64,000 bases of DNA from Ghiorsea bivora. GTDB taxonomy: Bacteria > Pseudomonadota > Zetaproteobacteria > Mariprofundales > Mariprofundaceae. This document shows positions 8,987 to 18,459 of this stretch, in pieces. The number at the start of each line of letters is the position of its first letter. The first letter of the stretch is position 1. The stretch lies in assembly GCF_000744415.1 (NCBI RefSeq), contig NZ_JQLW01000007.1, positions 186,001 through 250,000 on the forward strand. The letters are read 5' to 3'. Position numbers and translations under genes: made by a program. The notes beneath the pieces are model-generated. The model was not told where the DNA came from, searched no databases, and saw only the letters and a program-made list of their open reading frames with translations.

Positions 8987-9730
8987 TTACTCAATAGGGT
9001 AAAAACGAATCGTATTGTTTTTAAATAATTCAAACTGTTTTGCGGGCAATTCAAATGGTGCTGCAGCATAAATAGCCTTGCGTAAGGAGTCATCCAACAT
9101 GGCTGAACCAGATGATTCTAAGATTGTTACCTTTAGTACATCTCCTGTTGGTGCTAGCGTTAAAGATACCAATGCGGGTTTAACCTTGTCCATCATTTCC
9201 ATGGGCACTTTCCATTGTCGCTCTACTGCTTTTTGCATACCAAGAATATAACGGTTGAGCTCTTGCTCTGACAATTGCCCTTGCAACAGGTCTTGTAATA
9301 CTTGTTTGCTATTTGTTTTCGGCTTAGGCGCTGATTTTTCTTGCGGCTCGGGTGCGGATTCCAAGGGTGTAAAAGGATCATAATCGGGTTCTTCAATCAC
9401 CTTTTTCTTTTTTGGTTTAGGCGAGGGTTTGGCAACCAGTGCAACCTTGGGTTTCTTTCTTGGTTTTGGCGTGGGCCTCGGTTTAGTTTTTTGTTTGGCT
9501 TTTGGTTTTGTTTTCAGCTTAGCTTTTGGTTTGATTTTGGGCTTATTTTTTGTTTTTACTTCAGGTTTTTGCATCATGGCTTGTAAAGTTTTTAAACTCA
9601 CCATATTCACCCGAATCAAACGCTCAGGTATAGGTTTTCGCTCTGTCTGCCATGCTTGAAGCGTTGCAATCACGGCAACAACCAGCACATGCAAGGCAAA
9701 AGCAAGAATCAAGTCACGTTTTTCAAGCAT
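8987..9730 (-). CDS. tolA: TolA-like energy-transducing protein
   Basis: A 247-residue TonB/TolA-type protein. A single N-terminal membrane helix (about 7-26) is followed by a long lysine/proline-rich periplasmic linker (about 57-125) built of repeats such as KPKAKLKTKPK. A C-terminal globular domain (about 160-247) with AVERQWKVP and a SLTLAPTGDVLKVTILESSG strand matches the TolA/TonB C-terminal fold. Position directly after tolQ-tolR makes TolA the best name. It would link the TolQR proton-driven motor to the outer membrane during envelope constriction. TolB and Pal genes are not in the window. Confidence 0.88.
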   Translation of the reverse strand: MLEKRDLILAFALHVLVVAVIATLQAWQTERKPIPERLIRVNMVSLKTLQAMMQKPEVKTKNKPKIKPKAKLKTKPKAKQKTKPRPTPKPRKKPKVALVAKPSPKPKKKKVIEEPDYDPFTPLESAPEPQEKSAPKPKTNSKQVLQDLLQGQLSEQELNRYILGMQKAVERQWKVPMEMMDKVKPALVSLTLAPTGDVLKVTILESSGSAMLDDSLRKAIYAAAPFELPAKQFELFKNNTIRFYPIE

Positions 9731-9741
9731 ACATAAGTGTA

Positions 9742-10164
9742 TTAATGCTGTGGCTCAGTGACCAAAGATATTTGTTTAATACCCGCAGCTTCCAAATCGC
9801 CCATGATACGCGCCACGTTTCCATAGGCTGTTTTGGCATCACCCCGAATAAATACTGGAAGGTTGGGTTTCGCTTTGCGCATAGCCGCAACTCTTGGTGC
9901 AACCTGCATAATATCAACTTGATGATTTTGCATAAACACATCACCATTTTTCTTAATTGAAATCACCAAAGGTTCGATTTGTTGGCGGATTTGTGGGGCA
10001 TTGGCATCAGGCAAGTCTACATTCACACCTTGGGTTAACATGGGCGCTGCCACCATAAAAATAATTAACAACACCAACATCACATCCACCATAGGTGTAA
10101 TATTAATTTGAGACATGGGTTTTAGCTCATCATCCCATTGTGTATGTCGTTTGCGTGGCTCCAT
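9742..10164 (-). CDS. tolR: TolR/ExbD-family motor subunit
   Basis: 140 residues with the ExbD/TolR layout: a short cytoplasmic N-terminus, one membrane helix (about 19-41) containing the proton-carrying aspartate in ITPMVDVMLVLLIIFMV, and a periplasmic domain ending in the ...KTAYGNVARIMGDLEAAGI... segment typical of TolR. It lies one base downstream of tolQ and 11 bases upstream of tolA. With TolQ it forms the proton-motive-force-driven stator that energises TolA. The neighbouring ybgC gene favours TolR over ExbD. Confidence 0.92.
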   Translation of the reverse strand: MEPRKRHTQWDDELKPMSQINITPMVDVMLVLLIIFMVAAPMLTQGVNVDLPDANAPQIRQQIEPLVISIKKNGDVFMQNHQVDIMQVAPRVAAMRKAKPNLPVFIRGDAKTAYGNVARIMGDLEAAGIKQISLVTEPQH

Positions 10165-10165
10165 C

Positions 10166-10864
10166 TTATTTTCTTACATGCCGCGCAAGAATATTCATGA
10201 ATTCATGGGTGAAGTCATCCAAACGACCATTTAATACCTTCATTTTCGCACTAAATGTATTGTATGCAATCACTGCAGGTATGGCTGCCAACAAACCAAA
10301 GGCTGTCGCAACCAATGCTTCGGCAATACCAGGTGCAACCGTTGCCAAAGATGTATTTTGACTGATACCAATATTCTGAAAAGCATCAATAATACCCCAA
10401 ACCGTACCAAAAAGACCAATAAATGGTGCTGTTGCACCAACTGTGGCTAAAAATGATAAATGATGACCATATTGATCCATTTGTTTAGACCATGCCGTAT
10501 CCATAGCATGACGCACACTTAACATACCCGTTGCCGCTGTCACTTCACCTTCTTGCTGTTGTTGGGCTGCTTGCCTGGCTTTTAAGTATTCACGAAATGC
10601 TTGCTGAAATACCATAGCCTGAGGGCTTGCCTTCATGGTTTTGCTTGCAGCGAGCACTTTTTGCATATCCGAGCCGCCCCAAAACAAATCGGCAAACTTT
10701 GTGTCTTCTTGTTTCGCCCCTTTAAATGTCCGCCACTTATTAAAAATAATAGCCCAAGAAACAAAAGAAAGTATTAATAACAAAATCAGTACAAGTTGTA
10801 CAACAATACCAGCATCCAAAATCAGCGTCCAAATGGACAAATTATGATTCACGGTTTCACTCAT
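10166..10864 (-). CDS. tolQ: TolQ/ExbB-family proton channel subunit
   Basis: 232 residues of the MotA/TolQ/ExbB family. A first membrane helix lies at about 15-37, a long cytoplasmic loop follows, and two C-terminal membrane helices (about 135-155 and 170-195) carry the family motif FLATVGATAPFIGLFGTVWGI and the sequence ALVATAFGLLAAIPAVIAYN. It forms the inner-membrane channel of the Tol motor together with TolR. Its ATG overlaps the end of ybgC by ATGA, implying coupled translation. The order ybgC-tolQ-tolR-tolA is the classic Tol operon order. Confidence 0.94.
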   Translation of the reverse strand: MSETVNHNLSIWTLILDAGIVVQLVLILLLILSFVSWAIIFNKWRTFKGAKQEDTKFADLFWGGSDMQKVLAASKTMKASPQAMVFQQAFREYLKARQAAQQQQEGEVTAATGMLSVRHAMDTAWSKQMDQYGHHLSFLATVGATAPFIGLFGTVWGIIDAFQNIGISQNTSLATVAPGIAEALVATAFGLLAAIPAVIAYNTFSAKMKVLNGRLDDFTHEFMNILARHVRK

Positions 10865-11262
10865 GAGATCTCCTTAAGTAAACGTGTTCGAATATACTCA
10901 GGTATTCGTTTTGCTTTACCTTCTTTGCTAATGGTGGCAATGGTAATATCCGCAGTCACCAATACATCTTGTTTCCTGTATATGGCTTGCTTAAACAAGA
11001 TACGCGCACCTTTTACTGCAAGTAATTGCGTTTCTACACGAATCAAATCATCGTAAACCGCAGGTCGTAAATAACGAACATCCGATTGTGAAAGGGCAAA
11101 GATAACATCATCTTGCGTTGCAATTTCACTTTGTTCAAAACCACAACTGCGTAAGGCTTCAGTTCTCGCCCTTTCCATAAACTTTAAGTAGTTGGCATGA
11201 TAAACAACACCACCTGCATCCGTATCTTCATAATATATACGAACATCCAACTGGTGCATCAT
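10861..11262 (-). CDS. ybgC: YbgC-type acyl-CoA thioesterase
   Basis: A 133-residue hot-dog-fold thioesterase. The signature YYEDTDAGGVVYHANYLKFMERAR near the N-terminus contains the active-site aspartate of the YbgC/4-hydroxybenzoyl-CoA thioesterase family. It hydrolyses acyl-CoA or acyl-ACP esters, and in other bacteria it is tied to phospholipid metabolism. It begins on the last base of the lipoprotein stop codon (TAATG) and overlaps tolQ by four bases, so it is embedded in the ruv-tol operon. Two adjacent ATG codons are possible starts (11262 or 11259). Confidence 0.94.
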   Translation of the reverse strand: MMHQLDVRIYYEDTDAGGVVYHANYLKFMERARTEALRSCGFEQSEIATQDDVIFALSQSDVRYLRPAVYDDLIRVETQLLAVKGARILFKQAIYRKQDVLVTADITIATISKEGKAKRIPEYIRTRLLKEIS

Positions 11263-11684
11263 TAATCATCCACCCGACAAAAGTATTCACGGAAATTCCA
11301 TTCTGAAGTGAGCTCATAATAACAAGCTCTATCTTTGAATAGTTTCTTATTAAATTTTGTACCCAACAATTCATTTTCCACAATATAATAATCATCTGTT
11401 TCTTCAACAATACGATAAGGGTAACTATCTGGACGAATATCCTTTTCACCATCAAGCACTGCACTATACGTGTTTTCAGTATAAGTGATGGTCAAACGCC
11501 CAAAAAAGTTTTTCTCCAAATAAGCTTTGGTTTCATCAGGTATATCTTTCATGCTATGCATAGATGCCAAAGTTTTACTTTTATCCGACTTCCAGCTACC
11601 CACTAAAGAGTTTGCAGGTTTATCATCACAGCCTGCAAGAAAAAATGCAGCGCAAATGCTTAAACTAAATAATGTAATTTTCAT
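11262..11684 (-). CDS. small lipoprotein of unknown function
   Basis: 140 residues starting with a lipoprotein signal peptide (hydrophobic run, then lipobox LAGC at about 16-19). The mature part reads [14 protein letters not shown] and includes a short beta-rich domain, reminiscent of lipocalin-like or DUF-type domains that begin with a GxW motif. No specific family was recognised. It is wedged between ruvB (ATGA overlap) and ybgC (TAATG overlap), so it is translated as part of the operon. A periplasmic or envelope role alongside Tol is a guess from context. Confidence 0.8.
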   Translation of the reverse strand: MKITLFSLSICAAFFLAGCDDKPANSLVGSWKSDKSKTLASMHSMKDIPDETKAYLEKNFFGRLTITYTENTYSAVLDGEKDIRPDSYPYRIVEETDDYYIVENELLGTKFNKKLFKDRACYYELTSEWNFREYFCRVDD

Positions 11685-12730
11685 ATCAATGATCCTTGTT
11701 TATCAGATTCGGGTAAATCCCGTTTTAAATGTGTATATGCCAATGGTGTAGCCATACGACCACGTGGTGTGCGTGTGAGAAACCCTTCTTGCATCAAATA
11801 GGGTTCAAGCACATCTTCAATAGTATCCCGCTCTTCAGCAATGGATGCTGCCAAAGTATCAAGGCCAGTGGGGCCCCCACCATATTTATCAATTAATGCA
11901 GCCAATAGCTTCCTATCGAGGTAGTCCAAACCATACTCATCCACATCCAACCTATCCAATGCTGATTTGGCAACATCCAAAGTGATTTCACTATCATGCT
12001 CAACCTCAGCAAAATCACGAACTCGGCGCAACAAACGATTCGCAATCCGTGGTGTACCACGAGAGCGACGTGCAACTTCTTCGGCACCATTTTCATTGGT
12101 TTTAATTTCCAACAATGATGCAGAGCGTTTCACAATATGACTCAAGTCTGCATGATTATAAAATTCCAAACGCATCATCATACCAAAACGATCACGCAAT
12201 GGATTGGTCAGCAAACCAGCGCGTGTGGTTGCACCAAGCAAGGTAAAACGTGGCAAATCCATTTTAATAGAACGCGCAGCAGGCCCTTGCCCAATCATGA
12301 TGTCGAGCTGAAAGTCTTCCATGGCGGGATAGAGAATTTCTTCAACTTGTGGATTCAAACGGTGAATCTCATCAATGAATAATACATCACCTTCTTCCAG
12401 ATTGGTGAGCATGGCAGCCAAATCACCAGGTTTTTCAATCACTGGTCCTGAAGTTGAACGGATTTGCGCCCCCATTTCATTGGCAATAATGTTCGCCAAT
12501 GTGGTTTTACCCAAACCAGGAGGGCCATAAAGCAATACATGGTCTAAAGATTCTTGGCGTTTGTTTGCAGCTTGAATAAAAATGGACAAGTTTTCACAAA
12601 TCTTAGGTTGCCCAACATATTCTGCCAATGTTTTGGGACGAAGTGCAGAGTCCCAGACCTCTTCACCTTGGGAAGCAGCTGCAACCACGCGCTCTTCCAT
12701 ATCGTCATCATCAAAAGGTTCAAAGTTCAT
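11681..12730 (-). CDS. ruvB: Holliday junction branch migration helicase RuvB
   Basis: The 349-residue AAA+ motor that drives RuvA-bound Holliday junction migration. Walker [10 protein letters not shown] is at about 69-77, Walker [10 protein letters not shown] at about 118-125, then the RuvB-specific [18 protein letters not shown] sensor/arginine-finger region and a C-terminal winged helix ([17 protein letters not shown]). Length and all core motifs are standard. Its ATG overlaps the ruvA stop by four bases. RuvC, often next to ruvA, is not present upstream here. Confidence 0.98.
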   Translation of the reverse strand: MNFEPFDDDDMEERVVAAASQGEEVWDSALRPKTLAEYVGQPKICENLSIFIQAANKRQESLDHVLLYGPPGLGKTTLANIIANEMGAQIRSTSGPVIEKPGDLAAMLTNLEEGDVLFIDEIHRLNPQVEEILYPAMEDFQLDIMIGQGPAARSIKMDLPRFTLLGATTRAGLLTNPLRDRFGMMMRLEFYNHADLSHIVKRSASLLEIKTNENGAEEVARRSRGTPRIANRLLRRVRDFAEVEHDSEITLDVAKSALDRLDVDEYGLDYLDRKLLAALIDKYGGGPTGLDTLAASIAEERDTIEDVLEPYLMQEGFLTRTPRGRMATPLAYTHLKRDLPESDKQGSLI

Positions 12731-13290
12731 AAGGCTTTCAGTGCAGCCCTAAACATGGCTTCAAAATCCAGCGAACTATCCACACTTTTAAGTACTTTAT
12801 CGATTTGTGCAGGTTTATAACCCAAGTTGACCAATGCCGACTTCACATCATGATGCAAACCACCACCTGTGCTTACTGCTGTATCAGCAGCAATAAGTTT
12901 ACCCCTAAGCTCCAAAATCAAACGTTGTGCTGTCTTTTTGCCAATACCAGGTGTTCGTGCAATCGCCACATCATCACTGTTTTCAATGGCTTGCATCAAG
13001 TCCGCCGCATTCATACCAGACATGAGATTTAATGCCGTTTTTGCACCAATACCCGATACTTTGTTCAAACTACGAAACAGGGTGCGCTCTTTATGGTCGC
13101 TAAAACCAAACAATGTAAATTGGTCTTCACGCACATAACTATGAATTTGCAAGCTAACCTGCGCCCCTACTTTTAGGCCCACCAGTGTTTGCATACTCAC
13201 AAAAACTTCATAACCCACACCATTTACATTCAATACCACACTACCTGATGGGTCCAGTTCAAGCACAGCGCCAGAAAGCCAACTAATCAT
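12727..13290 (-). CDS. ruvA: Holliday junction recognition protein RuvA
   Basis: 187 residues: an N-terminal OB-fold ([29 protein letters not shown]), tandem helix-hairpin-helix DNA-binding motifs ([16 protein letters not shown] and [19 protein letters not shown]) and a C-terminal RuvB-contacting domain ([19 protein letters not shown]). It tetramerises on four-way junctions and recruits RuvB. It is the first gene of the run that continues through ruvB to tolA. The kinase-HDOD gene ends 72 bases upstream on the same strand. Confidence 0.97.
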   Translation of the reverse strand: MISWLSGAVLELDPSGSVVLNVNGVGYEVFVSMQTLVGLKVGAQVSLQIHSYVREDQFTLFGFSDHKERTLFRSLNKVSGIGAKTALNLMSGMNAADLMQAIENSDDVAIARTPGIGKKTAQRLILELRGKLIAADTAVSTGGGLHHDVKSALVNLGYKPAQIDKVLKSVDSSLDFEAMFRAALKAL

Positions 13291-13362
13291 TCAATCTCTC
13301 CCAAAATACACGCAGCGTATAATGCGTAGTCTTCAAGCATTGAGCAAGCATACAAGTGATGA

Positions 13363-15462
13363 CTAAGCCCCTGAATACAAATCAGGAAACGCTTGTTGTA
13401 AACGCTCGACCTGCACCCGTAATTGACTGTATAACGAGGCATCGGTAATTGGTAAATGCAATGGTTTACGCATAATAGATTCTGAACCAGGCACATGCGA
13501 ACGGAAACTATCTTGCCATATACCATCGTGTACATGGTCTAAGGGTGTACCTAAATTTTGCATACCACGCACATCTTGATGTTCCTCTGCCAAAAGTGAG
13601 CTTAAACACAAATGTGAGATATGAATTAACATGGTGGACGCTTGTATATCTGGCGGCCAACTTTGTGGGTTTTGCCAGCAAGGAAAATGATGATAATAAA
13701 TAAACCGATGTACTTTTCTCGGTAATTTCCAATGCAATGCCAGCATCATACCTGCATCGATATGACTATAACCCAATACATGCAACTCCGCTGACAATAC
13801 ATCTTCACCAGCATCAATCGCAGCTTTCAGTGCATCAAGCTTGTCCTTTGGTTCGGCATGTAATATCACCAACTTACCAATATCATGTAAAAGACCAAAC
13901 ATGGTTGCTGATTGACTGTCCACCACCTGACTATAATCAGAAAGTGTACTGGCAATCATGGCAATAGCTTGCCCATGGAACCACAACCTACGCACATATT
14001 TAGATGATTTTTTAATGCCCCCAAACTCGGGAATAATTTCACCAAGAATCAAGGCTTCAGCACCACCCATACCTACCCGAGCTAACGCCAGCGCAACATC
14101 AGTCACAGGGTTTGCCCCAGCTGGCAAATAAGCTGCAGAATTACATATTTCCAAAATACTAGCCGTTAAAACAGCATCTTGCGCAATGACCTTGGCTAAA
14201 TCAGCAGGTGAAGACTCAATATCATCAAAAATCGCCTGCACTTGATACCAAACTTCAGGTAAAGGTGGTATTTTAGCAATGGCTTTCCGCAAATGTGTTA
14301 ATGTATCACGACTTAAAGCTGGCGGGTGCCGCATATCAAAGGGTGGTGATTCTGGAGCAGCAGGCGACTCAATAAGAAAAGCACCCAGCAATGTATTGTA
14401 TGAAACTGTATCAGTCATACTCTCTTCTTCTGTTTCTTCTGCTTCAATAAGCGCTGCCGTACTCTCCTCTTGCTCCATCACGGTTTGGTTTAAATCCGAC
14501 AATGTTGAAACACTATTTTCACCATTTTGCATATCAGTTAAATCAATGCTTAATCGCTCAGGTTCACCAAGTTCTTCAATGCGCGACATCACTTCAGCAC
14601 AATCTTTAGGGCGCTGCTGCGGGTCTTTCTGCAATAAATGCATAATCAAATCATCAAGCGCATCAGGGATATTAGGGTTGAGTTTTTTCGGGTGTTCAGC
14701 TTGATGCCGAACTTGTTTTTCCATAATTTCAAACTCACCACCACCCGTGGACATAAAGGGTAAAATCCCCGTTGCCATGCGATACAACACAATACCAAAA
14801 GCATACAAATCTGTGAATGCACCAATCTCTTTGCCCAAAATCTGTTCTGGAGCCATGTATAAATAGGTGCCAACCGTGATACCACTTGCTGTAATATCTT
14901 CATTGCTGGTGGTTGATTTGGCTAACCCAAAATCCATCAGCTGCACTTCACCTTGATCGGTTAAGAAAATATTGGAGGGTTTTAAGTCACGGTGAATGAT
15001 ATTTTGTTGATGGGCAACTTCTAAGGCTGAAAGCACAGCTTGAGCCACATAAATAATTTCGCCCAAAGGTAATTCACCTTTATGAATAACATATTCTTTT
15101 AAGCTACAGCCACGCAACAGCTCCATCACCAGCGCCATCACTTCACCCTCTTCGAGTACATCAATCAGATGAATAATATTCGGATGTTCTAATTTTTCAT
15201 GCAATCGCATTTCACGTTTAAAGCGTTGCATGTGCTGCGTATCACCAAAACTACTGTGATTCAGCAGTTTGATAGCAACTTCTTGATTGATGCCCTCATG
15301 ACGGGCGCGATACACCACGCCCACGCCACCTTGGCCAATTTTCTCAAGCAAGAGGTATTCACCCAAGCGTACTTTGCCATCTTTATTTGATAATAAATCA
15401 CCACATGACAAACAAAAAAGTTTTTGATCAGGATACCAAGTACCACAAGCAGGACATTTCAT
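13363..15462 (-). CDS. zinc-ribbon / Ser-Thr protein kinase / HDOD fusion protein
   Basis: 699 residues with an uncommon architecture. Residues 1-24 hold a zinc ribbon (CxxC at 3-6 and 17-20). Residues about 34-300 are a complete eukaryotic-type Ser/Thr kinase: glycine loop GQGGVG (43-48), VAIK lysine 65, HRDLKPSN (157-164), DFG (177-179) and APE (204-206), so it should be active. An acidic linker (about 310-365) is followed by an HDOD domain (about 390-590: KIPPLPEVWYQV, ICNSAAYLP, FGLLHDIGKLVILH). HDOD domains occur in bacterial signalling and lack dependable catalytic metal ligands. The rest is uncharacterised. Likely a cytoplasmic signalling protein, since no membrane segment follows the kinase. 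The next rightward gene on the same strand is trmO. Confidence 0.9.
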   Translation of the reverse strand: MKCPACGTWYPDQKLFCLSCGDLLSNKDGKVRLGEYLLLEKIGQGGVGVVYRARHEGINQEVAIKLLNHSSFGDTQHMQRFKREMRLHEKLEHPNIIHLIDVLEEGEVMALVMELLRGCSLKEYVIHKGELPLGEIIYVAQAVLSALEVAHQQNIIHRDLKPSNIFLTDQGEVQLMDFGLAKSTTSNEDITASGITVGTYLYMAPEQILGKEIGAFTDLYAFGIVLYRMATGILPFMSTGGGEFEIMEKQVRHQAEHPKKLNPNIPDALDDLIMHLLQKDPQQRPKDCAEVMSRIEELGEPERLSIDLTDMQNGENSVSTLSDLNQTVMEQEESTAALIEAEETEEESMTDTVSYNTLLGAFLIESPAAPESPPFDMRHPPALSRDTLTHLRKAIAKIPPLPEVWYQVQAIFDDIESSPADLAKVIAQDAVLTASILEICNSAAYLPAGANPVTDVALALARVGMGGAEALILGEIIPEFGGIKKSSKYVRRLWFHGQAIAMIASTLSDYSQVVDSQSATMFGLLHDIGKLVILHAEPKDKLDALKAAIDAGEDVLSAELHVLGYSHIDAGMMLALHWKLPRKVHRFIYYHHFPCWQNPQSWPPDIQASTMLIHISHLCLSSLLAEEHQDVRGMQNLGTPLDHVHDGIWQDSFRSHVPGSESIMRKPLHLPITDASLYSQLRVQVERLQQAFPDLYSGA

Positions 15463-15504
15463 GGCTTTGATTATTGAATTGAATGGTTGAAAGTCAAAGG
15501 TTGA

Positions 15505-16038
15505 TTAAGCTTTGAGTAAATCTATCCACCCGTTGTTAGCATTTTCCTGCATATCCGCTTCTTTGATATAAGGTTTAATGTCCAACACGGGTGTTCCATT
15601 TAGCATATCATGGTTGCCAATAAACAATGTTCTTCCTTGTATAGATGTTAACGACACAAGCGATAAACCAATCGAATTGGGGCGATGTGGCGCCCGTGTA
15701 GAAAACACACCATGTTTATGTTGTTTGTCCCGTGGTGGTTTCACCAATGGATTCCAACCTTGATTCAAGTGCATCCAATAGATCACCCAAATATGCGAAA
15801 AAGTCTGTAAATCTTGCAAAGCTTGTTCGTAATTATGCCCTGCATGGAGCACAATTTTACCTGACTTATCTTCAACGGCATACGCAGGTTGTCTGGGTGT
15901 AGCAAAACGCTCTTGGTAAGGGCTATCCACCACACCAATAGGCTCTAGACAAATGCTTTGCTGAGCCACGTCTTCATTTGTGGCATCTGCAGCATAGGTT
16001 TTGACATCTTTTTTATAGCTGGGGTTACGCCAACTCAT
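15505..16038 (-). CDS. trmO: TrmO/TsaA-like tRNA t6A37 methyltransferase
   Basis: A 177-residue TsaA-like (YaeB) protein. In E. coli this family N6-methylates threonylcarbamoyl-adenosine at position 37 of certain tRNAs, using SAM. Recognisable segments are PIGVVDSPYQERFATPRQP near residue 33 (SAM-binding loop region), FSHIWVIYWMH, the conserved GVFSTRAPHRPNSIGLS and a C-terminal VLDIKPYI. The C-terminal extension of the longer E. coli enzyme is absent, so a substrate difference cannot be excluded. It lies between clpA and the kinase-HDOD gene, all leftward with short gaps. Confidence 0.86.
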   Translation of the reverse strand: MSWRNPSYKKDVKTYAADATNEDVAQQSICLEPIGVVDSPYQERFATPRQPAYAVEDKSGKIVLHAGHNYEQALQDLQTFSHIWVIYWMHLNQGWNPLVKPPRDKQHKHGVFSTRAPHRPNSIGLSLVSLTSIQGRTLFIGNHDMLNGTPVLDIKPYIKEADMQENANNGWIDLLKA

Positions 16039-16071
16039 ACGTACAAATGTTTATTGGCAAAGGTTTTCAGC

Positions 16072-18324
16072 TTATTCTTCACAAGCCTCTTCAGCCCGTT
16101 GCACCACCAAAGCTTCACCATCCACATCCACCGTAGCCACACCACCTTTTTGTAAGTCACCAAACAAAATTTGGTCTGCCAAAGCTTTTTTGATTTGTTC
16201 ACGAATCAAACGCTCCATAGGTCGCGCACCCATCAATGGGTCATAACCTTCTTTCGCCAACCATTTCCTTGCCGCAGGTGTAATATCCAACTCCACTTTT
16301 TTGTCTTGAAGTTGCATTTCCAATGCCATGATAAATTTATCCACCACATGCATAATCACATCTTCGGATAATGGGGCAAAAGGAATGATTGCATCCAAAC
16401 GGTTGCGAAACTCTGGTGTAAACAAACGTTTGATGGCTTCTTCATCTTTGCCAATATTACTTACCGAACTAAAACCAATGCTTTCTTTTTGCATTTCAAA
16501 TGCACCTGCATTGCTGGTCATAATCAAAATCACATGCCTAAAGTCTGCCGATTTACCATTATTATCGGTTAAGGTACCATGATCCATAACTTGCAATAAC
16601 ACATTAAAAATATCTTGATGCGCCTTCTCAATTTCATCAAGCAACAACACGCAATACGGGTGTTTATTAATCGCATCGGTGAGCAAACCACCTTGTTCAT
16701 AACCCACATAACCTGGAGGCGAACCAATCAAACGCGAAACCGCATGCGATTCCATGTATTCGGACATATCAAAACGAATCAATTCCACGCCCATAATACG
16801 CGCCAACTGATTGGCAACTTCTGTTTTACCCACACCTGTTGGCCCTGTAAACAAGAAGCTACCAATGGGTTTTTCAGGTGATCCAAGCCCTGCCCTTGAT
16901 AATTTGATACTTGCCGAAAGTTGACCAATGGCCTCATCTTGTCCAAACACAGACAATTTAAGGTTACGCTCCAAATTCACCAACGATTTTTTATCCGAAG
17001 TGGATACCTGACGTGCAGGAATACGCGCCATGGATGCCACGGTTGCTTCAATATCTTGTACACCCAATTGTTTTTTGCGTTTACCCGCATCTTTTAAGTG
17101 TACCGAAGCACCTGCTTCATCCAACACATCAATTGCTGAGTCGGGCAAATGCCTATCGGTAATATAACGCGCTGCAAGTTTGGCTGCTTCAGCAATCGCA
17201 GGGCGGCTGTATTTAATCTGATGATGTGCTTCCAAACGTGATTTCAAACCATTTAAAATATTTACCGTATCTGAAATGCTTGGTTCCAATACATCCACCT
17301 TACGGAAGCGGCGCGACAATGCATTTTCTTTTTCAAAGGTTTGTCTAAACTCTTGGTATGTGGTTGCCCCCATGCAGCGCAACTCACCATTTGCCAGCGC
17401 TGGTTTCAATAAATTGGACACATCCATAGCACCACCATTGACCGAACCTGCACCAATAATGGTATGAATCTCATCAATAAATAAAATCACATTCTTTTCA
17501 GCTTTGAGTGCTGCAAGCACAGCTTTAAGGCGCTCTTCAAAATCGCCACGGTATTTGGTGCCTGCAAGTAGTGCGCCCATGTCCAATGAATACACTTGCG
17601 CATCTTGCAGCATATCAGGCACTTCTTCATCAATAATACGTTTGGCAAGACCTTCAGCAATGGCTGTTTTACCAACACCCGCTTCACCAACCAACAACGG
17701 ATTATTCTTTTTACGTCGGCAAAGAATATGCATACAGCGGTTTAACTCTTCGTCACGCCCAATCAAAGGGTCTAACTCACCCAACAAGGCTTTATCTGTT
17801 AAGTTTTCGCAATATTTACCCAGCGGTGATGCATCTTTTTGTTCACTGCCTACATGCCCTAACTCAATATTATGCGAAATCGATGATTGTACATTATCCA
17901 AACCTTGGGCAATAAATGTAGTAACATCCAACCGTGTAATACCCTGCTTATTCATGAAATAACACGCATGCGAATCTTTTTCGGAAAAAATTGCCACCAA
18001 AGCATGGGCACCCGTCACTTCATCTTTACCTGCAGATTGCACATGCATCACAGCCCGCTGAATCACACGCTGTAAACCCACGCTGGCAATAGTATCACCA
18101 CTATCTTCGGGTAATACCGTGACATGTGTCTGAATAAATTCTTCCAATTCTTGGCGTAAAAAAGGTATATCAGCACCCAAACCTTCTAATACCGCATAAG
18201 CCTCTGTGTTATCCAAAAGACCCAATAACAAATGTTCAATCGTGACAAACTCATTGCGCTTTAAATGCGCAGCACGAAAGATATTGTTCAATGATTGCTC
18301 TAACTGTTCACTCAAAATTCCCAT
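16072..18324 (-). CDS. clpA: Clp protease ATPase subunit ClpA
   Basis: An unfoldase of about 750 residues feeding ClpP. It has an N-terminal double Clp repeat domain (about 1-145), a first AAA+ module with GEAGVGKT (about 211) and a second with GPTGVGKT (about 491). The IGF loop (KESIGFSS) in the second module is the ClpP-docking tripeptide region, which separates ClpA from ClpB. The lack of the long coiled-coil middle domain also rules out ClpB. The frame opens at 18345, but the ATG at 18324 has a well-placed GGAG eight bases upstream. The adaptor gene clpS, often adjacent, is not seen. Confidence 0.95.
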   Translation of the reverse strand: MGILSEQLEQSLNNIFRAAHLKRNEFVTIEHLLLGLLDNTEAYAVLEGLGADIPFLRQELEEFIQTHVTVLPEDSGDTIASVGLQRVIQRAVMHVQSAGKDEVTGAHALVAIFSEKDSHACYFMNKQGITRLDVTTFIAQGLDNVQSSISHNIELGHVGSEQKDASPLGKYCENLTDKALLGELDPLIGRDEELNRCMHILCRRKKNNPLLVGEAGVGKTAIAEGLAKRIIDEEVPDMLQDAQVYSLDMGALLAGTKYRGDFEERLKAVLAALKAEKNVILFIDEIHTIIGAGSVNGGAMDVSNLLKPALANGELRCMGATTYQEFRQTFEKENALSRRFRKVDVLEPSISDTVNILNGLKSRLEAHHQIKYSRPAIAEAAKLAARYITDRHLPDSAIDVLDEAGASVHLKDAGKRKKQLGVQDIEATVASMARIPARQVSTSDKKSLVNLERNLKLSVFGQDEAIGQLSASIKLSRAGLGSPEKPIGSFLFTGPTGVGKTEVANQLARIMGVELIRFDMSEYMESHAVSRLIGSPPGYVGYEQGGLLTDAINKHPYCVLLLDEIEKAHQDIFNVLLQVMDHGTLTDNNGKSADFRHVILIMTSNAGAFEMQKESIGFSSVSNIGKDEEAIKRLFTPEFRNRLDAIIPFAPLSEDVIMHVVDKFIMALEMQLQDKKVELDITPAARKWLAKEGYDPLMGARPMERLIREQIKKALADQILFGDLQKGGVATVDVDGEALVVQRAEEACEE

Positions 18325-18459
18325 ATCATCAACTCCATGTTTCATGCATCTCTTTTACACTACTTACGCACAACCAATGCCAAAACTAACAAAACCTAAT
18401 CCCTGAAAGCAATGGATATCTTCTATATCTATATATTGCTTACATTTATACAAATATCA

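Noticed and set aside
9341-9659. Open frames on the plus strand rich in Phe, Gly and Leu
   Set aside because: They are the antisense of the lysine/proline repeat region of tolA; the composition is explained by that low-complexity coding sequence.
13287-13535. Leftward open frame of about 82 residues before ruvA
   Set aside because: It lies mostly within the 3' end of the kinase-HDOD gene in another frame, has no recognisable family and no ribosome site.
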